A stretch of DNA of 64,000 nt from Oenanthe sinensis (Eukaryota > Streptophyta > Magnoliopsida > Apiales > Apiaceae): positions 41,325,501 to 41,389,500 of the forward strand of contig CM053813.1 in assembly GCA_028671895.1 (NCBI GenBank), given 5' to 3'. Of the stretch, positions 25,814-38,119 are shown one piece after another (within the stretch, counting starts at the first letter, position 1; each line of letters begins with the position of its first letter). The position numbers and the translations under genes were made by a program. The notes beneath the pieces were generated by a model. The model saw only the letters and a program-made list of their open reading frames with translations, made no database searches and had not been told where the DNA came from.

Positions 25814-28175
25814 TTAGGCCTCTGCAAATCTGTTCACATATACACAATCATATCAGTTGATCAGTTTGTTATAATAATTTTTTTGTTGAGGTGGTTATAA
25901 TTGTTTAGATGGAGTATATTGTTTGGTACAGATTACTTTCCATGAATTAGAGGAGCAATATTTAGGTACCCATTATCCTCATATTAGAGAAGAACAGTCT
26001 GATAATAACTTACCCAAGTTCAGAGAGTTTCATGTGAGATTCTGCGTAATCAGCGAAGAAAGCATCTTCATCCTAGCAACGAGTCAGATATTAGCATTAT
26101 TAGTAAACCATTAAAACAAATAAAAGGTCTTTAATATAATTGCTAGACATGGTTTGAATTTAAAGATAAGTAATAACTGCAGCATATTTTTCAACAAGAG
26201 GGCGGAAGACAGGGTCCTGAAGGAGAGATTTATCAGTAGGCAATTGCAGAAGCCCTTCTTTTTCCCCAGTCAAGAGTTCCCTAAAAATCAAGCAAATAAA
26301 GTTATGGATACAACCTCCTATGATTGGAGCTAAAAGAATATGATAGAAATAAAAATTTACTTGAAGTAGCTATTGTCGAAGATGAGAGGATTGCTAGTCC
26401 AGGGTCCTTCAAACCCAGATCGCTCCTTATGACACCTTCCCTGAGAAAAAAGGTATGACACAACATCATGCCTTCTATATTTACAGAATGCACAAGAGCA
26501 TTGGTAAAACAAAATAAGATAATCTTTAGCAACACCTACCAGAGTATGGCCACCAGAAAGAGTTACAATATCCTTGTCAGAAAGTCCCATATGTTTTACA
26601 AACACCTCTCTCAAATGGTCATTTCCTGCAACATAAAATGAATATGATTTCAGGACAGTTTTAATAGACTTTTACCATTAAATAAAACATGTAGAGCTAT
26701 ATCTTTTCTTGTACAATTTATGTCCAACACTAGCAAAATTGATCAAGGATACTAACCCAATGTAGCATTAGGAAGACGACCTTCAACTGGCGGCTCACTC
26801 AGATCCTGGAATGCAAAAGAGATTTTGTGAAACCAGAAAGTTACTTTCTTTAAGAAAATATTTGCTGACACTGAACCGACATAGCCACATAGGTGTATGG
26901 TTATCGCAGTTATCACATCTAAATAACAGTAGAGAAAGGTAATTACAAAAAAGAAGCTCATACTGCTGGACTTCTGAGAAATAATAAATCAAATATATAT
27001 AATACATAAATACAAAGTAGCAAGAGTGGAAAGAGTAATCCTAGGGTGTCATTTGTTTAATATTATGTAGCCATAAATTTAGTTATGTATTTTACTTTTA
27101 ATACATAGCTTATTGGTTACTGACCACTAGAAGATTTAACCAACAAACAAGTTATATGAATGCAAATATTATTATATTAGTAATACAATTAATAATCATG
27201 TAACTTCACAAACCTTCCTTCCTGGGTGAAATGGAACATCAGGCCCTCCTGCAACCTCAACAGCAACCACTCCAGCCAACTGCATTTTACAAAATGTAAG
27301 CACTTTTACATGGCAGAAAATGAACTGTTACAAGGTTTAGAACAAAATGATTTTTATTGTGTCTTTTGTTAGTTGGAACGAAATGAAGGGCATGAAAAGA
27401 ATTGGAAGTGGAAAAAAAGCTGAAAGACATTAAAGTGTTGAACAAAATACATACAGAAAATGATAACATTTGTATAATAAAGTTTATCATTTAACAGATT
27501 AGCATATAACAAAAGATACACTAAATCAACGCCTAAATGTAGTCAACCTTTGTTGCAATCTAAATCAAAATAGATTTAGAGAATCACTACTGCAAAAACA
27601 AAACAAAAGATTGCATTAATATTCTGTAAAAGTAATCAGAAATACCTGATAGAAGTCGCCATAAGAGAGGATGGGGAACTGTTCCTTGATGGGTTCCAAA
27701 AGACGAACAGCAATGTCAAGGCCATTGTTGGCACCATGCGCTAGCTCACCCTTGTGTCTCATTGTTCCAAAAGGGCCTCCAGTCTTGGTGCTATGGTCAT
27801 AAGTACCAGCGGAGTGCCACCTGATAATAGCACAAGCACCCCAGACAACCACTGTCTATTAGATAATAATAGATACGGAGAGATAATAAAATACGGGTAC
27901 GAAATAGGTACAAAAAACATTAAGAAAAAAATTACAGCCTAACAATATGAAATAGGTCAAAGTTATATATTAACACGTGAATTCTAGAAAAGTATATCTA
28001 TACTATAGAATACAGGTAGATATATAGATAAGAATGAGAGAGGCTTGGAATAATACGCTAGACGAAGCATCAAAGGTGCACAACTCTTCTCAGCGATGAG
28101 CCCTCTAAGCTTCCTCTTGCATTTGTCAACAGCAACATTGTATTCTTCACTCACAGTTGGGTAGCACTTTCCCAT
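25814..28175 (-). CDS. APX1: cytosolic L-ascorbate peroxidase, 9 coding exons, 250 aa
   Basis: Haem class I peroxidase that reduces hydrogen peroxide with ascorbate in the cytosol (ascorbate-glutathione cycle). Coding exons, minus strand: 28175-28057, 27820-27646, 27279-27214, 26805-26757, 26625-26540, 26440-26361, 26280-26178, 26072-26014, 25829-25814. They sum to 753 nt, giving exactly the 250 aa of cytosolic APX. Residue numbers match the pea enzyme: distal Arg38, Trp41 and His42 (LRLAWHSAG), Cys32, proximal His163 (LSGGHTLG), Arg172 for ascorbate binding (GRCHKERSG), Trp179, and FDNSYFK. There is no transit peptide and no C-terminal membrane anchor (it ends ELGFAEA), so cytosolic. The start MGKCYPTVSEEY is the family start. 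The gene is intact and presumably functional. The 1 in APX1 denotes the cytosolic clade, not proven orthology. Confidence 0.97.
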
Positions 28176-28945
28176 AGCTACAATGTCAAGAAAATCAGCA
28201 TTACGATAAAAGTTGAGACATAGAGTCTACCATGTGCACATCTCTTAAATTACAAAATAAATGACTTGTAGTAAACCTTTGATATATCATCTAATACAAT
28301 TTAGGTTTAATATCTAGTGTCAGAAGGATCTAAGTTAAAATGACATGAAAATCAGATTATGCACATAATATGAACATAACCAATCTCAGTTTAACCACAC
28401 AAACAAACAAAAATATCATCACTGTAAACACGAAAAAATAACAATCCAACGAGACATCACTGTATTGATATGAAAAACAAGTAGTATCGAAAACAAAATA
28501 TACCTAGTAGTAAAACGTCATATACACATATATCAGTACAGATACATCAAGGCCTAAAGTCAACGTCACTCTATGTACACATTAGTATATTACAAAATCA
28601 AGTCAACGCAAAAGGAGGCAAGTGAGCTAAAAACATAAGTTTCAAGATCCATATATTCGAACAAAAAATCAATCCTATAAAAAACAAAACAATTGTACTT
28701 GTATAAGATTATAAACATACAAACACAAACAATAAAAACAACATTTACGCACACATAAACAAAGATCAAACATATGATCAAGTGAAATCAATAAGAAATG
28801 TAACAAAGAATGGAGATTAATCGGATAAATTGTATAAGATGAAATCGAACCTTTGTGTTAGCGACAAGTAAGATTGATCGTCTGAAAATGAAGAGAGAGA
28901 TACGCGAGCAGGCCACACGACTCGGGCGGCTAATCTATAAAAACA
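28176..28945 (-). promoter_or_regulatory. APX 5' untranslated exon, leader intron and core promoter
   Basis: The minus strand shows a splice donor AACACAAAG/GTTCG at 28851/28850 and an acceptor ATTGTAG directly before CTATGG at 28178. This gives a 673-bp leader intron two bases upstream of the ATG, as in other plant cytosolic APX genes. A TATA-like TTTTTATAGATT lies near 28933-28944, about 80 bp upstream of the donor. The interval between holds no open frame of interest. Confidence 0.6.
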
Positions 28946-29852
28946 TGAGTTACGTGTGGGGGAGCCGTTGGATTAGTTTGATCGGACGGATCATATCAGG
29001 TTAAATTTGGAAGGCTGAGATTGGTTTAGAGTGGTGGTTGGTTGGAAACTTCAATCGGTACAAATTTTTTAAAAAAATTTTCAAATAACACTTGTCTAGT
29101 TTTAATTGATTGTGAAAATAATTAATAAAATGAATTCATATACATTTAAATTAATAATATCAATTAAAATCACACATCTTATCATATATATCCCGCCACA
29201 TCATTTTGAAAAAAAAATTAAGAAATTTATTTCGTTCCCTAACATTATTTTAATCAAATTAATCCCACAGCTTGACCATACGCTTACTAAATCACTAATT
29301 ACTAGTTTTTCTTTTTTTGAAATCACTAATAATCTATTTACATGTTTATGACTAGGGCGATTTAAATATTGGTTGAATTTTTTTAAATTTATAATCTTTT
29401 ACGATCATTACTAGAATGTTCTATTAAACAAAGAAATACAGTAGTATAATACATGATGAATTTACTTTCTCCAACTAAACACCAGAAATGAGTCTAGATG
29501 GATAAAATAGATTGAATTAAAATGAATATTTTATTCATTAAAATTAAATAGGGGATGCCTGGTAAATTTGAGGATGTTAATTTATGGAAGATAAATGCTA
29601 GGTACCCCTGAATTATAGAGTAATAGGTTTTTCACAATTAAATCTACCTACACATTAATGATATTTAATTATGAAAGTTGGCTGGGTAGCTAACCCTGTT
29701 AGTCCGTTCTTGCATGGGCCGGCTCAGAAGGAATGTGGCGGCGAGGAAGGGGAAGTCCCTCCAAGGATGACTCCCGTACAACTCTTGCGAGAGCCGGAGG
29801 AGCGTTGCTCTGAATTTACAAAATAAATTAAATAATAAATTTATAGCTTTCC
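28946..29852. other. intergenic DNA between APX and the ankyrin copies
   Basis: AT-rich apart from a GC-richer patch at 29690-29810 that I do not recognise in any frame. No gene supported. Upstream ankyrin exons corresponding to those of the intact copy at 31927 are absent here. Confidence 0.5.
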
Positions 29853-31085
29853 CAAGAATACAAAAGCACATACTTGCAAACGTACTTGCTAAGAAAATAG
29901 TAGAGCAGGAGGCAGATTGGAGTTACTACTCATATACTGAATATACAGATGGATGTACCAAGAATTTTCAGTTATGAAGGAAATAATATTCCCAGCCCAC
30001 TCATACAAGCCATCGAAAACAGCATTTTTGAACTAGTCCAAATTTTACGAAAATGCCCAGATTCTGCAAACTATGTTTGACGAGAAGGGAAGGAATGTAT
30101 TGCATATTGCAGCGGAGTATAAAAATTTAAGAATATATGAGCTACTGAAGAGGCATGTGGTGCATAAGGAACGGATGTTAGCAGAGGTTGATTATCAAGG
30201 CAATACAATATTGCATCAGACCACCAACTTAGACTCTGCATCCATCCATATTTCTCTTGGGATATTTTATATCATGTGTTGGAATGTCTTCTGGTTCCAG
30301 CTAGTTTCTAAGTATTTAGGTTTCTTAATTCTTATGTACAGAAGAATTAGGCAACTACGCACTGCTCTTGTTAGTTAGATACTTGGATCAAGTTCAAAAA
30401 CTCTATTAATATTTGCATTCTTTTCTAATTTTATATTTTTCCTCAGCGAATAAGAAGGGACTGTTCACCATATTTGCGGAATCTCCCAAACAAAAAAGAC
30501 GAGACAACAGAAAAATTATTTTTAACCAACAGCAGAAGTCAACGAGAAGATGCAGGGAAAGCAATGAAAGACATAAACGGAAACTTAATGGTCGTCTCAG
30601 CATTGATTGCCACGATAAGTTTCGCTGCACTTTTTACAGTCCCAGGAAGTTATAACCAAAAGTATGGCTACACTGTCCTCCTTCAAACTTACAAAAGGGA
30701 CATCGAACTATTCCCAGGCTTCGATGCCACCACTCTCTTCGCTTCCACAATCGCCTTTGGACATTTGTTGTCAATACAGATGTCGCAGTGTAATGTGGAG
30801 GACTTTCTTATTTCTTATAGCATTGCCACTCAATTATTTTATTGCCATTATTGCAATGTAGTATTCAGTCTGTTTCACAGTTGCCACCACTCTCCAGGCC
30901 TTCATTTTGGAGGGATGTTTGCCAAAATATATATTATCTTGGGTTTGTCTCTTGCATTGCTGTTATTTTGGGCTTGGGGTATGTTGATGCAGCACTCTAT
31001 GTTTTCTCTTACCTGATATACTTTTTGGAGTACTCCAAGTACACATCAAATTGAGATTTAAGATTTCCTTGGGTGTTATTGAGTT
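29853..31085 (+). pseudogene. truncated ankyrin/PGG-domain gene copy
   Basis: Homologous to the last two exons and 3' flank of the intact gene at 31927-34411. The first piece (29853-30290) matches exon 4: EQEADWSYYSYTEY, then a deletion of about 20 codons, SPLIQAIE, and EKGRNVLHIAAEY. A 1-bp insertion before GACGAGAAG (near 30073) shifts the frame. The second piece, from the acceptor at about 30446, encodes the PGG domain (AMKDINGNLMVVSALIAT, LFTVPGSYNQ). After LLSIQM the reading frame diverges and membrane helices 3-4 are lost. The ankyrin exons 1-3 are missing altogether. Homology runs on into the 3' flank (CCTTGG(G)TGTTA...GAGTT), showing it arose by DNA duplication, not retrotransposition. 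Confidence 0.85.
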
Positions 31086-31926
31086 ACATAATGAAAGTTT
31101 CAGTTCCTAATGTCGTCGTTCAAAAACACGATTTCACATCGTTCATAAAATTTAATGTATGTATATTTGGAGGAAAAGGATTATGAGACCATTTGTTTGT
31201 AACCAAATTAATTAGCTCGGCAAACTGCTTTAGCTCGGCAAAGACAGCTACAGTATCCACAATATCATTATCTAGTGAAGCTTTCAATGCCGTAATTAAC
31301 CTTTGGCTCATAGATAAACCTATCTTCATGTTGATTTTTTCTTGACAAATAGTCTTGCCAGTTGTCTCGGTGAAACTATAGGTCTTTGAATCATGAGGAC
31401 CTGGCTACGTACGTAAGTTTAATATGCGTTGGCTATAAACGCATCATGTAAATGCGTTTTAACATTTTCCTTGCATTTTTAAATAATACAAGATTAATTA
31501 AGTTGCATTTTTATGTGATATAAATGACCATTTTTAAAAAATATGAAATTTTGAATAAATTTATTTCAAATTGTGTCAAAAGGTGAACATCCAATTAATA
31601 TAATCCATTTGTAACTTTATTTCAATTATGTAAAAGGCGCGTATGGATCATATAAAAAAAAATAACTACAGGACTACCCCATGCAAAACACATTTCAAGT
31701 TGCCTAGCTTCAAATTTTAATCTCAAGAGAATTTTCCTAGCTTCAGCTTGATCTCTTGTAGATAAAAAGACGTATATTCTTATCTTCAAACAATGATACA
31801 TCTTTGTTTAAATTATTATTTTACATAATATAAATATATAATCCGGGCACAATGTATAGATCAGCTTGATATATAGGGATATTTCCACCAGCATACTAAA
31901 AATTTATTGCAGACGGCACAAGAGAT
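31086..31926. other. spacer between ankyrin copies
   Basis: Holds the presumed promoter and 5' end of the intact copy. An acceptor-like TTTATTGCAG ends at 31912, so a short upstream exon may exist, but I could not locate one. A 69-codon minus-strand frame at 31120-31329 has no recognisable domain. Confidence 0.45.
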
Positions 31927-34411
31927 ATGATGGCACATTCCACCACCAGAAGCCCCAATTCGCGACGCGCAACTGCTTATTCTTGTGTAGCAAACTCTTC
32001 ATTGCCATCAATTGAACATTTGCGCAAATACTGGATTGAAGAACCTGCAGTTGAAGTGGATGGCCGAGGCAATACACTGTTACATTTAATAGTGGTTTGT
32101 GGGAATGAAGAAGCTGTGAAAGCACTGATGGGATTTGTGAGTTTACAACAGCTCAAGAAACAGAATACAAGGGGTGAGACTGCACTTCATGAAGCAGCAA
32201 GGCGTGGACATGTCAATATTGCCAGGACTTTGTTGGATAGGGAAATGTGGCTGTCTTCTAATTCAATGCCAGATTATCGCGCTTTAATAACACGTAGTGT
32301 TAACTTGGAAGCGGTGGAGGAAGAATTAGGAGACTTAGTTTCTATACAAAATAAGATGGGAGAAATACCACTTTATGTTGCTGCTGCATCTGGCCATACA
32401 AAAGTTTTCCAGCTTCTGGAAACTCATTACAGTGATTGTAATACACAGAGGGAAGATGGCTGCACCGTCCTTCACGCAGCTGTCATGGGAGAAAATTATC
32501 GTAAGTCCTGTATGTTCAAACTGTTATTATATTATGTATAGAACTGACTCATGCATGCTTTATGATGAATTGCAGATTTGGCTATTACCATATTTAGAAG
32601 ATATCCACAACTTGCTCACAAACCAGACATGCGCGGTAACACCCCTTTGAATCTTCTAGCTACATCGCCATCATCGTTTAAAAGCAGCTCCATGTATGCA
32701 TTTGGAAATCTGGGCAGGAGACCCTTTATCCCTCTCCAACTTATCGTAATTGTAATCTACTGGTGTAAGTGTTATGTATACTCGTCTTTCTAAAATCAAA
32801 TTTCGATCTCAATAGTAAATTGGCTCGATCTCCTGGTTATAGGGGGCAAGCCCTATGTTTAGGACCTCAAAATTTTGGGGGCCCATTCCAAAACCGATTT
32901 AATTTTACTAGTCCCCGTGATTGAACTTGCCCTGATCCAGACTCCTTACTTTGATCTAATTGATTTAATGTCATGGAGCAGGCATTCCGCCCACACATGT
33001 TTTCCACTGTGAAGATGATCCGCGGAAAAAAGAAAGGAATATACTCTGCAAGAAGTTAACGGGTATACTCGTCAAAACACAACTCATTTTTAAAATTTTA
33101 ATACCTGCGGTTTGAAGTAATTTATTTTTATAATCAGTTTTTTCCTTTGTTTCTTTAAGATTGTCCTTGGATTAAACCCATAGATGACACAAAGCAAAAG
33201 CACTTACTTGCAGAAGAACTTGCGAGGATACTGATAGAGCAGGAAGCAGATTGGAGTTATTACTCCTATACTGAATATTTAAATGAACGTGTCGAAGATA
33301 ACAACAGATCTCAATTGCTATCCTTGCCAGAAAATATCCAAAAAGTTTCAGTGATAAAGAGGAATGGTGTGTCTGACCCACTCATACAAGCCATAGAAAA
33401 GAGCATTCCGGAACTAGTTAAAAAAATTGTGGAACAATGTCCAGATTCTACAAACTGCATCGACGAGAAGGGGAGGAATATATTGCATTTAGCTGCAGAG
33501 TACAGAAGTATAAACATTTACGAGCTACTGAAGAAGCACGTGGTTGACAAGGAAAGGATGATGGCTGAGGTTGATTATGAAGGCAATACCATAATGCATC
33601 AAACCGCCATCATCGAACCTACATCCCCTTACATTTCTCTTGGGATATTTTACGCAATGTGCTGGGATGTCTTTTGGTTTGTGGTAATGAACCTCCACCC
33701 CTTATACGTTTCAAAGTTTCTTATATACAGAAAAGTAACTACAAACGCGAATTAATTTATAAATTCTATTAATTCTTGTCCTCTTTCTTGATTTGATTTT
33801 CCCAGCGAATAAGTCGCGACTGTTCACCACACACGCGGTATCTCCCAAACAAAGAAGGTAAGACAGCAACAGAATTATTTATAACCAAGACCAAAAGTCA
33901 ACGAGAAGAAGCTGCGAAAGCAATGAAAGACATAAACGGAAACTTGATGGTTGTGGCAGCACTGATTGGCACCATTAGTTTTGCCGCACTTTTTACAGTC
34001 CCGGGAAGTTACAACCAAAAGCACGGCTACCCTCTCCTTCTTGAAAGTGACAAAAGGGGTGTCGAACTATTCCTAGGCTACGATGCCACCACTCTGTTTG
34101 CTTCCACATTTGCCTTGGGGAATTTGTTGTCAATACAGTTAATGCGGTTTAAGGTGGATGATTTTTGCATAGCATTGCCACTCAAGTATCTTGTTGCTAT
34201 TAGTTCCATGTACTATGCAGCTTCTTACACGGTTGTCACCACTCTCCAAGCATTCATACTAGAGGAATGCTTGCCAAAATATTATCTTGTGTTTGTCATT
34301 TGCATTGCCGTCATTTTGGGCTTGGGTTATGTTGACTCAGCATACTATGCCTTCTCTTACTTGGCAGACGTTTTGAAGTACTCATTCAAATATAGACCAC
34401 AGCAAAGTTAA
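31927..34411 (+). CDS. ankyrin-repeat protein with C-terminal PGG membrane domain, 657 aa
   Basis: Plant ankyrin-TM protein of the ITN1/ACD6-like type; relatives act at membranes in salt, ABA or defence signalling, but the role of this copy is unknown. Exons: 31927-32500, 32576-32764, 32982-33062, 33160-33683, 33806-34411; all junctions are GT-AG and in frame. Ankyrin repeats are seen as GRGNTLLHLIVVCGNEEAVK, RGETALHEAARRGHVNIA, MGEIPLYVAAASGHTKV, DGCTVLHAAVMGENYHLA, RGNTPLNLLA, then in exon 4 KGRNILHLAAEY and EGNTIMHQTA. Exon 5 has the PGG domain (AMKDINGNLMVVAALIGTIS, VPGSYNQ) and about four hydrophobic helices. The ATG-ATG start at 31927 is the first in the open frame, but an acceptor-like site at 31912 leaves room for an upstream exon. 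Confidence 0.85.
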
Positions 34412-35057
34412 AGCTTTCCTTGGTGTTAACGAGTTCAAACTTAAACGTCGTCTGCTTAAATTTGTAAAGCATGCATGCATGCATGTTCTTAACTAATAAG
34501 CTTACTTATGAAATTGATGTGTGGTTATTCGAAAATACGGTTTTATACAACTGATAATAAAAGTTGAATAAAGAGATCAGAGAAGGGATTGTAAGCACCT
34601 CTTCAATAAATTTTCCAGTACAGTTCTGTTTCTAGCTACCAGCTGCTGGAAAATTTTATAATTTAGGCTCAAATTCGAATTTCAGACCGGGCCAGATTTC
34701 GTTGAAAAATAGGTGGCTCGTCAAAATCCACCCGTTTCGTGACCGACATTTTTGTAGAAAATAATCAGTATGTTGCGTGTGCACAAGTTCTGAGATAGTT
34801 TCACAATGAAATCAAAACAAGATGGTAAGTACGTGGGAGTGGAACCTAAGTCCTTTAAATAATTAGATTTAGTTTGATAGTTGAAAATAAGAATAAATAT
34901 AATCGTAAACAAAAATAGATTAAAGTTACGTTGAGTCTTATTTTAATTTTATGATTCAAACAACTTCGTTTATTGATAATCATGAATAATGGGGCCATGG
35001 GGGACGAAAATACAGTTTTTGCGTCCGAAAGTTTAGGGGGGGAAAGGAGACAATCAA
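34412..35057. other. intergenic DNA downstream of ankyrin gene
   Basis: Includes the ankyrin 3' region and a short GCATGCATGCATGCATG run near 34471-34483. No gene. Confidence 0.5.
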
Positions 35058-35310
35058 CAACCCCTTCCGTCTCAAATTAATTGTTATGTTTGATTTTTCA
35101 ATGATTAAATTGAACAATGTTTAACTGAAAATTACATATAATATATAATTATAAAAAATATATCATCGAAAAGTATACTTAATTTATTTTAAAATGTACT
35201 TTTCAATTTTTTGAAATTATAAAAAAATAATTTTTAATTCTTAGTTAATGTTCAGTTAAATTGATCATCAAAAAATCAAATAGAACAGTTAATTTGAGAA
35301 AGAGTGAATA
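35058..35310. mobile_element. Stowaway-like MITE
   Basis: The left end CCCTTCCGTCTCAAATTAAT, followed by TGTTATGTTTGATTTTT, is mirrored at the right by AAAAAATCAAATAGAACAG and TTAATTTGAGAAAGAGTGA. About 250 bp, non-coding. The C(C/T)TCCGTC(T/C)C phrase is typical of this MITE class; the exact target duplication is unclear. Confidence 0.55.
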
Positions 35311-37795
35311 TTTTTATTTGAAAATAGAAGGTCAAACAACGTGCATTTTGTATAATGGCGTGGGTTATTATCAATTGAAGATAAGAAATGGAACTCTCAA
35401 GGCTCGCCTACTATTTGACTCTGTTGTCACTCGCAAGTCGTAACCGATCACGGGTTCCTCCGTTGATATTTAGTACTTCTACTTCAGTATGAGTTGTACA
35501 AAAGTGTTAAAATCAAAATTAGTTATGATTAGTTATGGTTGATATCTCTATTAGTATGAGATATGTAGCAAAATGAGTTCCCGAGTGATTCTCATTTAAT
35601 ATTACAAAGGTGAAAATTTATTTGGATAAGAAATTCTAGCATTTTCCACCAAATTATAAACTTGCAGTTCTGTTTTCTTCAACATAGTATTTCTGTATTT
35701 ATATAATTTCATTTCATTAGAAGTTGACCAGCTCTACTGGGTTGCAGCTGCAGGGGACAAGTGACAACGTACCCTTACTTACTGGTCCACAACCGTATTG
35801 AGTACGTTACTGGTACACAATTTTACTTTTTTATTTTTCTTTTCAAATATCAGCTTGATGATCAATACTATGCTCGACCTATATTACAGCATCTCAATGG
35901 ACACTAAAATATTAAAATATTGTCATTTTAACATTATTTCAGTGTAAAATCAACTCTAATGGAACACTATAATAGTGTGAAGATGACGGTAAATAATTGG
36001 AGTGATACCAATTTTGGTGTCAAACATATATTTTGTGTCATATTGACACCAAATTTGGCGTTTTTCAAAATTTCAACTACACTCATATATTTGTTAACAA
36101 AAATAAATTCATCCCCTTTATTAAGTCCCAAAAGTCAATTTTTTATTATTTTAATAAATAAAATATTCTTTTTAGTGTAAGATATAGTCTAAAAAATTTC
36201 TTATAGTGTAGGATATAGCGTAACTATCATTGAAGTTGGTTTTATAAATTATATAGTGTCAAAATAATACTATTTTAGTGTCATTAATTGGAGATGGTCT
36301 CAGGGTTGTCAAACGGATATTTCGGATACGGATCTGTCTATATCTGAATCTGTATCCAAATTCGAAAATATCTGATTTCGAATACGGCGAATAATATCCG
36401 GATCCGGATATTATCTGAATCATGTTTTATATTTTTGAAAAAAATAATAAATAATTATTTTTAAATATAATTTTTTTTATTTTTAAAATTCTGAATTAAT
36501 GTAATATATATGTATAATAATTATATATATCTTAGAAAAATATATAATTTTAAAAAGTAAAAATTATATAGTAAACGTCTGATGAATGAGTACAGGTGTA
36601 TATGAGAAGTAGATATTAGTGGAACATCCATGCATGTTAATTATTACTAATTGTAACTTTTTTCATATATGGATATGAATATATTTATAATATATATATT
36701 TCTTCTACTTCCGGACACCCTAACCGGTATCACGTCACACTGCCTCAGACCCAACACGTGACATGTAAATCCGACTAATTGAGTGGTAAGACCACTGGTG
36801 GCGCTTCAACCTAGAATGTGTGAAAAATTTCTTATATGTCCGGAGGCCTAGTTGTGCAAGTAGGTTAAGACTAATGACTATTATATTATAACATTAATCT
36901 GTTATATATATAATAGGGTAACATGAGAAAATTTAACAGTGTGAAATGTCAATTTAACCCATATCTAATAAGTATATATTATAATTACGTATTAATATCA
37001 CGTATTATTAATGTATATTAATTTTTTTATAATTAATATTTATCTTCTTAATTATTCCGGATATCATATCTCATGTTTATTAATATAAAATATTTTTTAT
37101 GATTAACATTCATATGTGTATAATATAACTTTTTAACCTTATCTAATTGTATTTTTATTTAAATTATTTCCCTTTTTCACTATTGTCCAATCTATTATAA
37201 TCGTATATAAGAGAAAAAGTCATAGCACTAAAATTTTCAAACATACATTATTTTATTTTGATCATTCATTTTTGACGAAAAAATTATATAACAAATAATA
37301 ATCATCGAAAACACAATAATTTTAATAAGTTGACGGTACATAATCAAGTTAGCGATAAAATTATATGAATATGAATATAAAAATGAAAAAAAATTATCAC
37401 AACGTTGCATGGATTAGGGATATTAACCCTCATAATACCAACTTCAAATTGTGTGAAAAAAGATTTTTTTAAAGTTGAATAAATACTATGATTTCAATAA
37501 GTATAAATATAGTTAAAAACATTAGAAAACTATTTTTAATAATTTTTTCTTTAAAAATTGAAATTTAGAACAAATCTGAAAAGTTACATTAACAAATATA
37601 TTGAGAATGTTGATATACATGTAACATTTTAACATAAGTGTATTTATCTTGACGAGAATTATTTGCGATGAAAGTTATAAATAACTCATCTGCATTGGGC
37701 AACTGTGCACTACTAAAAAAAGTTAACCAAATAAGACAATAATAACAGTAACAACTAAAGTTTTATAGTCAATAGGTGTTATTATACATAGTTCT
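35311..37795. other. intergenic DNA with possible MITE and pyrimidine-purine repeats
   Basis: At about 35890-36295 the phrases CATCTCAATGGACACTAAAAT and ATAGTGTCA...AATTGGAGATGG are roughly inverted, suggesting a MITE with CATCTCCAAT-type ends. Around 36310-36415 there is a cluster of GGATAC/ATCCGGATC words forming hairpins. No gene is supported. Confidence 0.4.
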
Positions 37796-37823
37796 GGGGC
37801 TGGGGCTGGGGCTGGGCTGGGGG
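37796..37823 (+). repeat. GGGGCT repeat with G-quadruplex potential
   Basis: Five G-runs (4, 4, 4, 3, 5) are separated by CT in 28 bp, which meets the usual G-quadruplex pattern. It lies in DNA that is otherwise strongly AT-rich and directly precedes a Stowaway-type MITE. Confidence 0.8.
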
Positions 37824-37852
37824 ACTTAAAAGAATAAAAATAAGAAGAAAAA

Positions 37853-38119
37853 TACTCCCCCCATCCCATTTTAGATGTCCCTTTTGGGAAAAAAATTTAT
37901 CCCAAATTAGTTGTTCCTCTCTTCTTTCAATGTGTATTTATCAACAATTTTCCAAAACTACCCCTTCTTATTTGTCATTTCCAATGTAGCATTATTCAAA
38001 TACTATAGTAACTTAATATAATAAATGTGGGTAGATATGGAAAAAATTACAATCATTTAATACTTCTTAATATGTATGAAATTTACAAAAGAGTCATCTA
38101 ATTTGGGCTGCATGGAGTA
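37853..38119. mobile_element. Stowaway-type MITE
   Basis: 267 bp, TA at both edges. The left end TACTCCCCCCATCCCATTTT, followed by AGATG, matches the reverse complement of the right end TACTCCATGCAGCCCAAATT, followed by AGATG. Flanking DNA is itself repeated: the AAAAGA(A/G)...AAGAAGAAAAATA phrase before the element recurs at about 38155-38180, and GTGGATCAATGGCGTCATGAG after it recurs at about 38231. Confidence 0.75.

Noticed and set aside
29690..29810. GC-rich patch resembling an LTR or structured RNA
   Set aside because: No inverted ends, primer site or RNA secondary-structure signature I could support.
31120..31329. 69-codon minus-strand open frame between the ankyrin copies
   Set aside because: Has a plausible amino-acid mix but no homology I recognise and no splice or promoter context.
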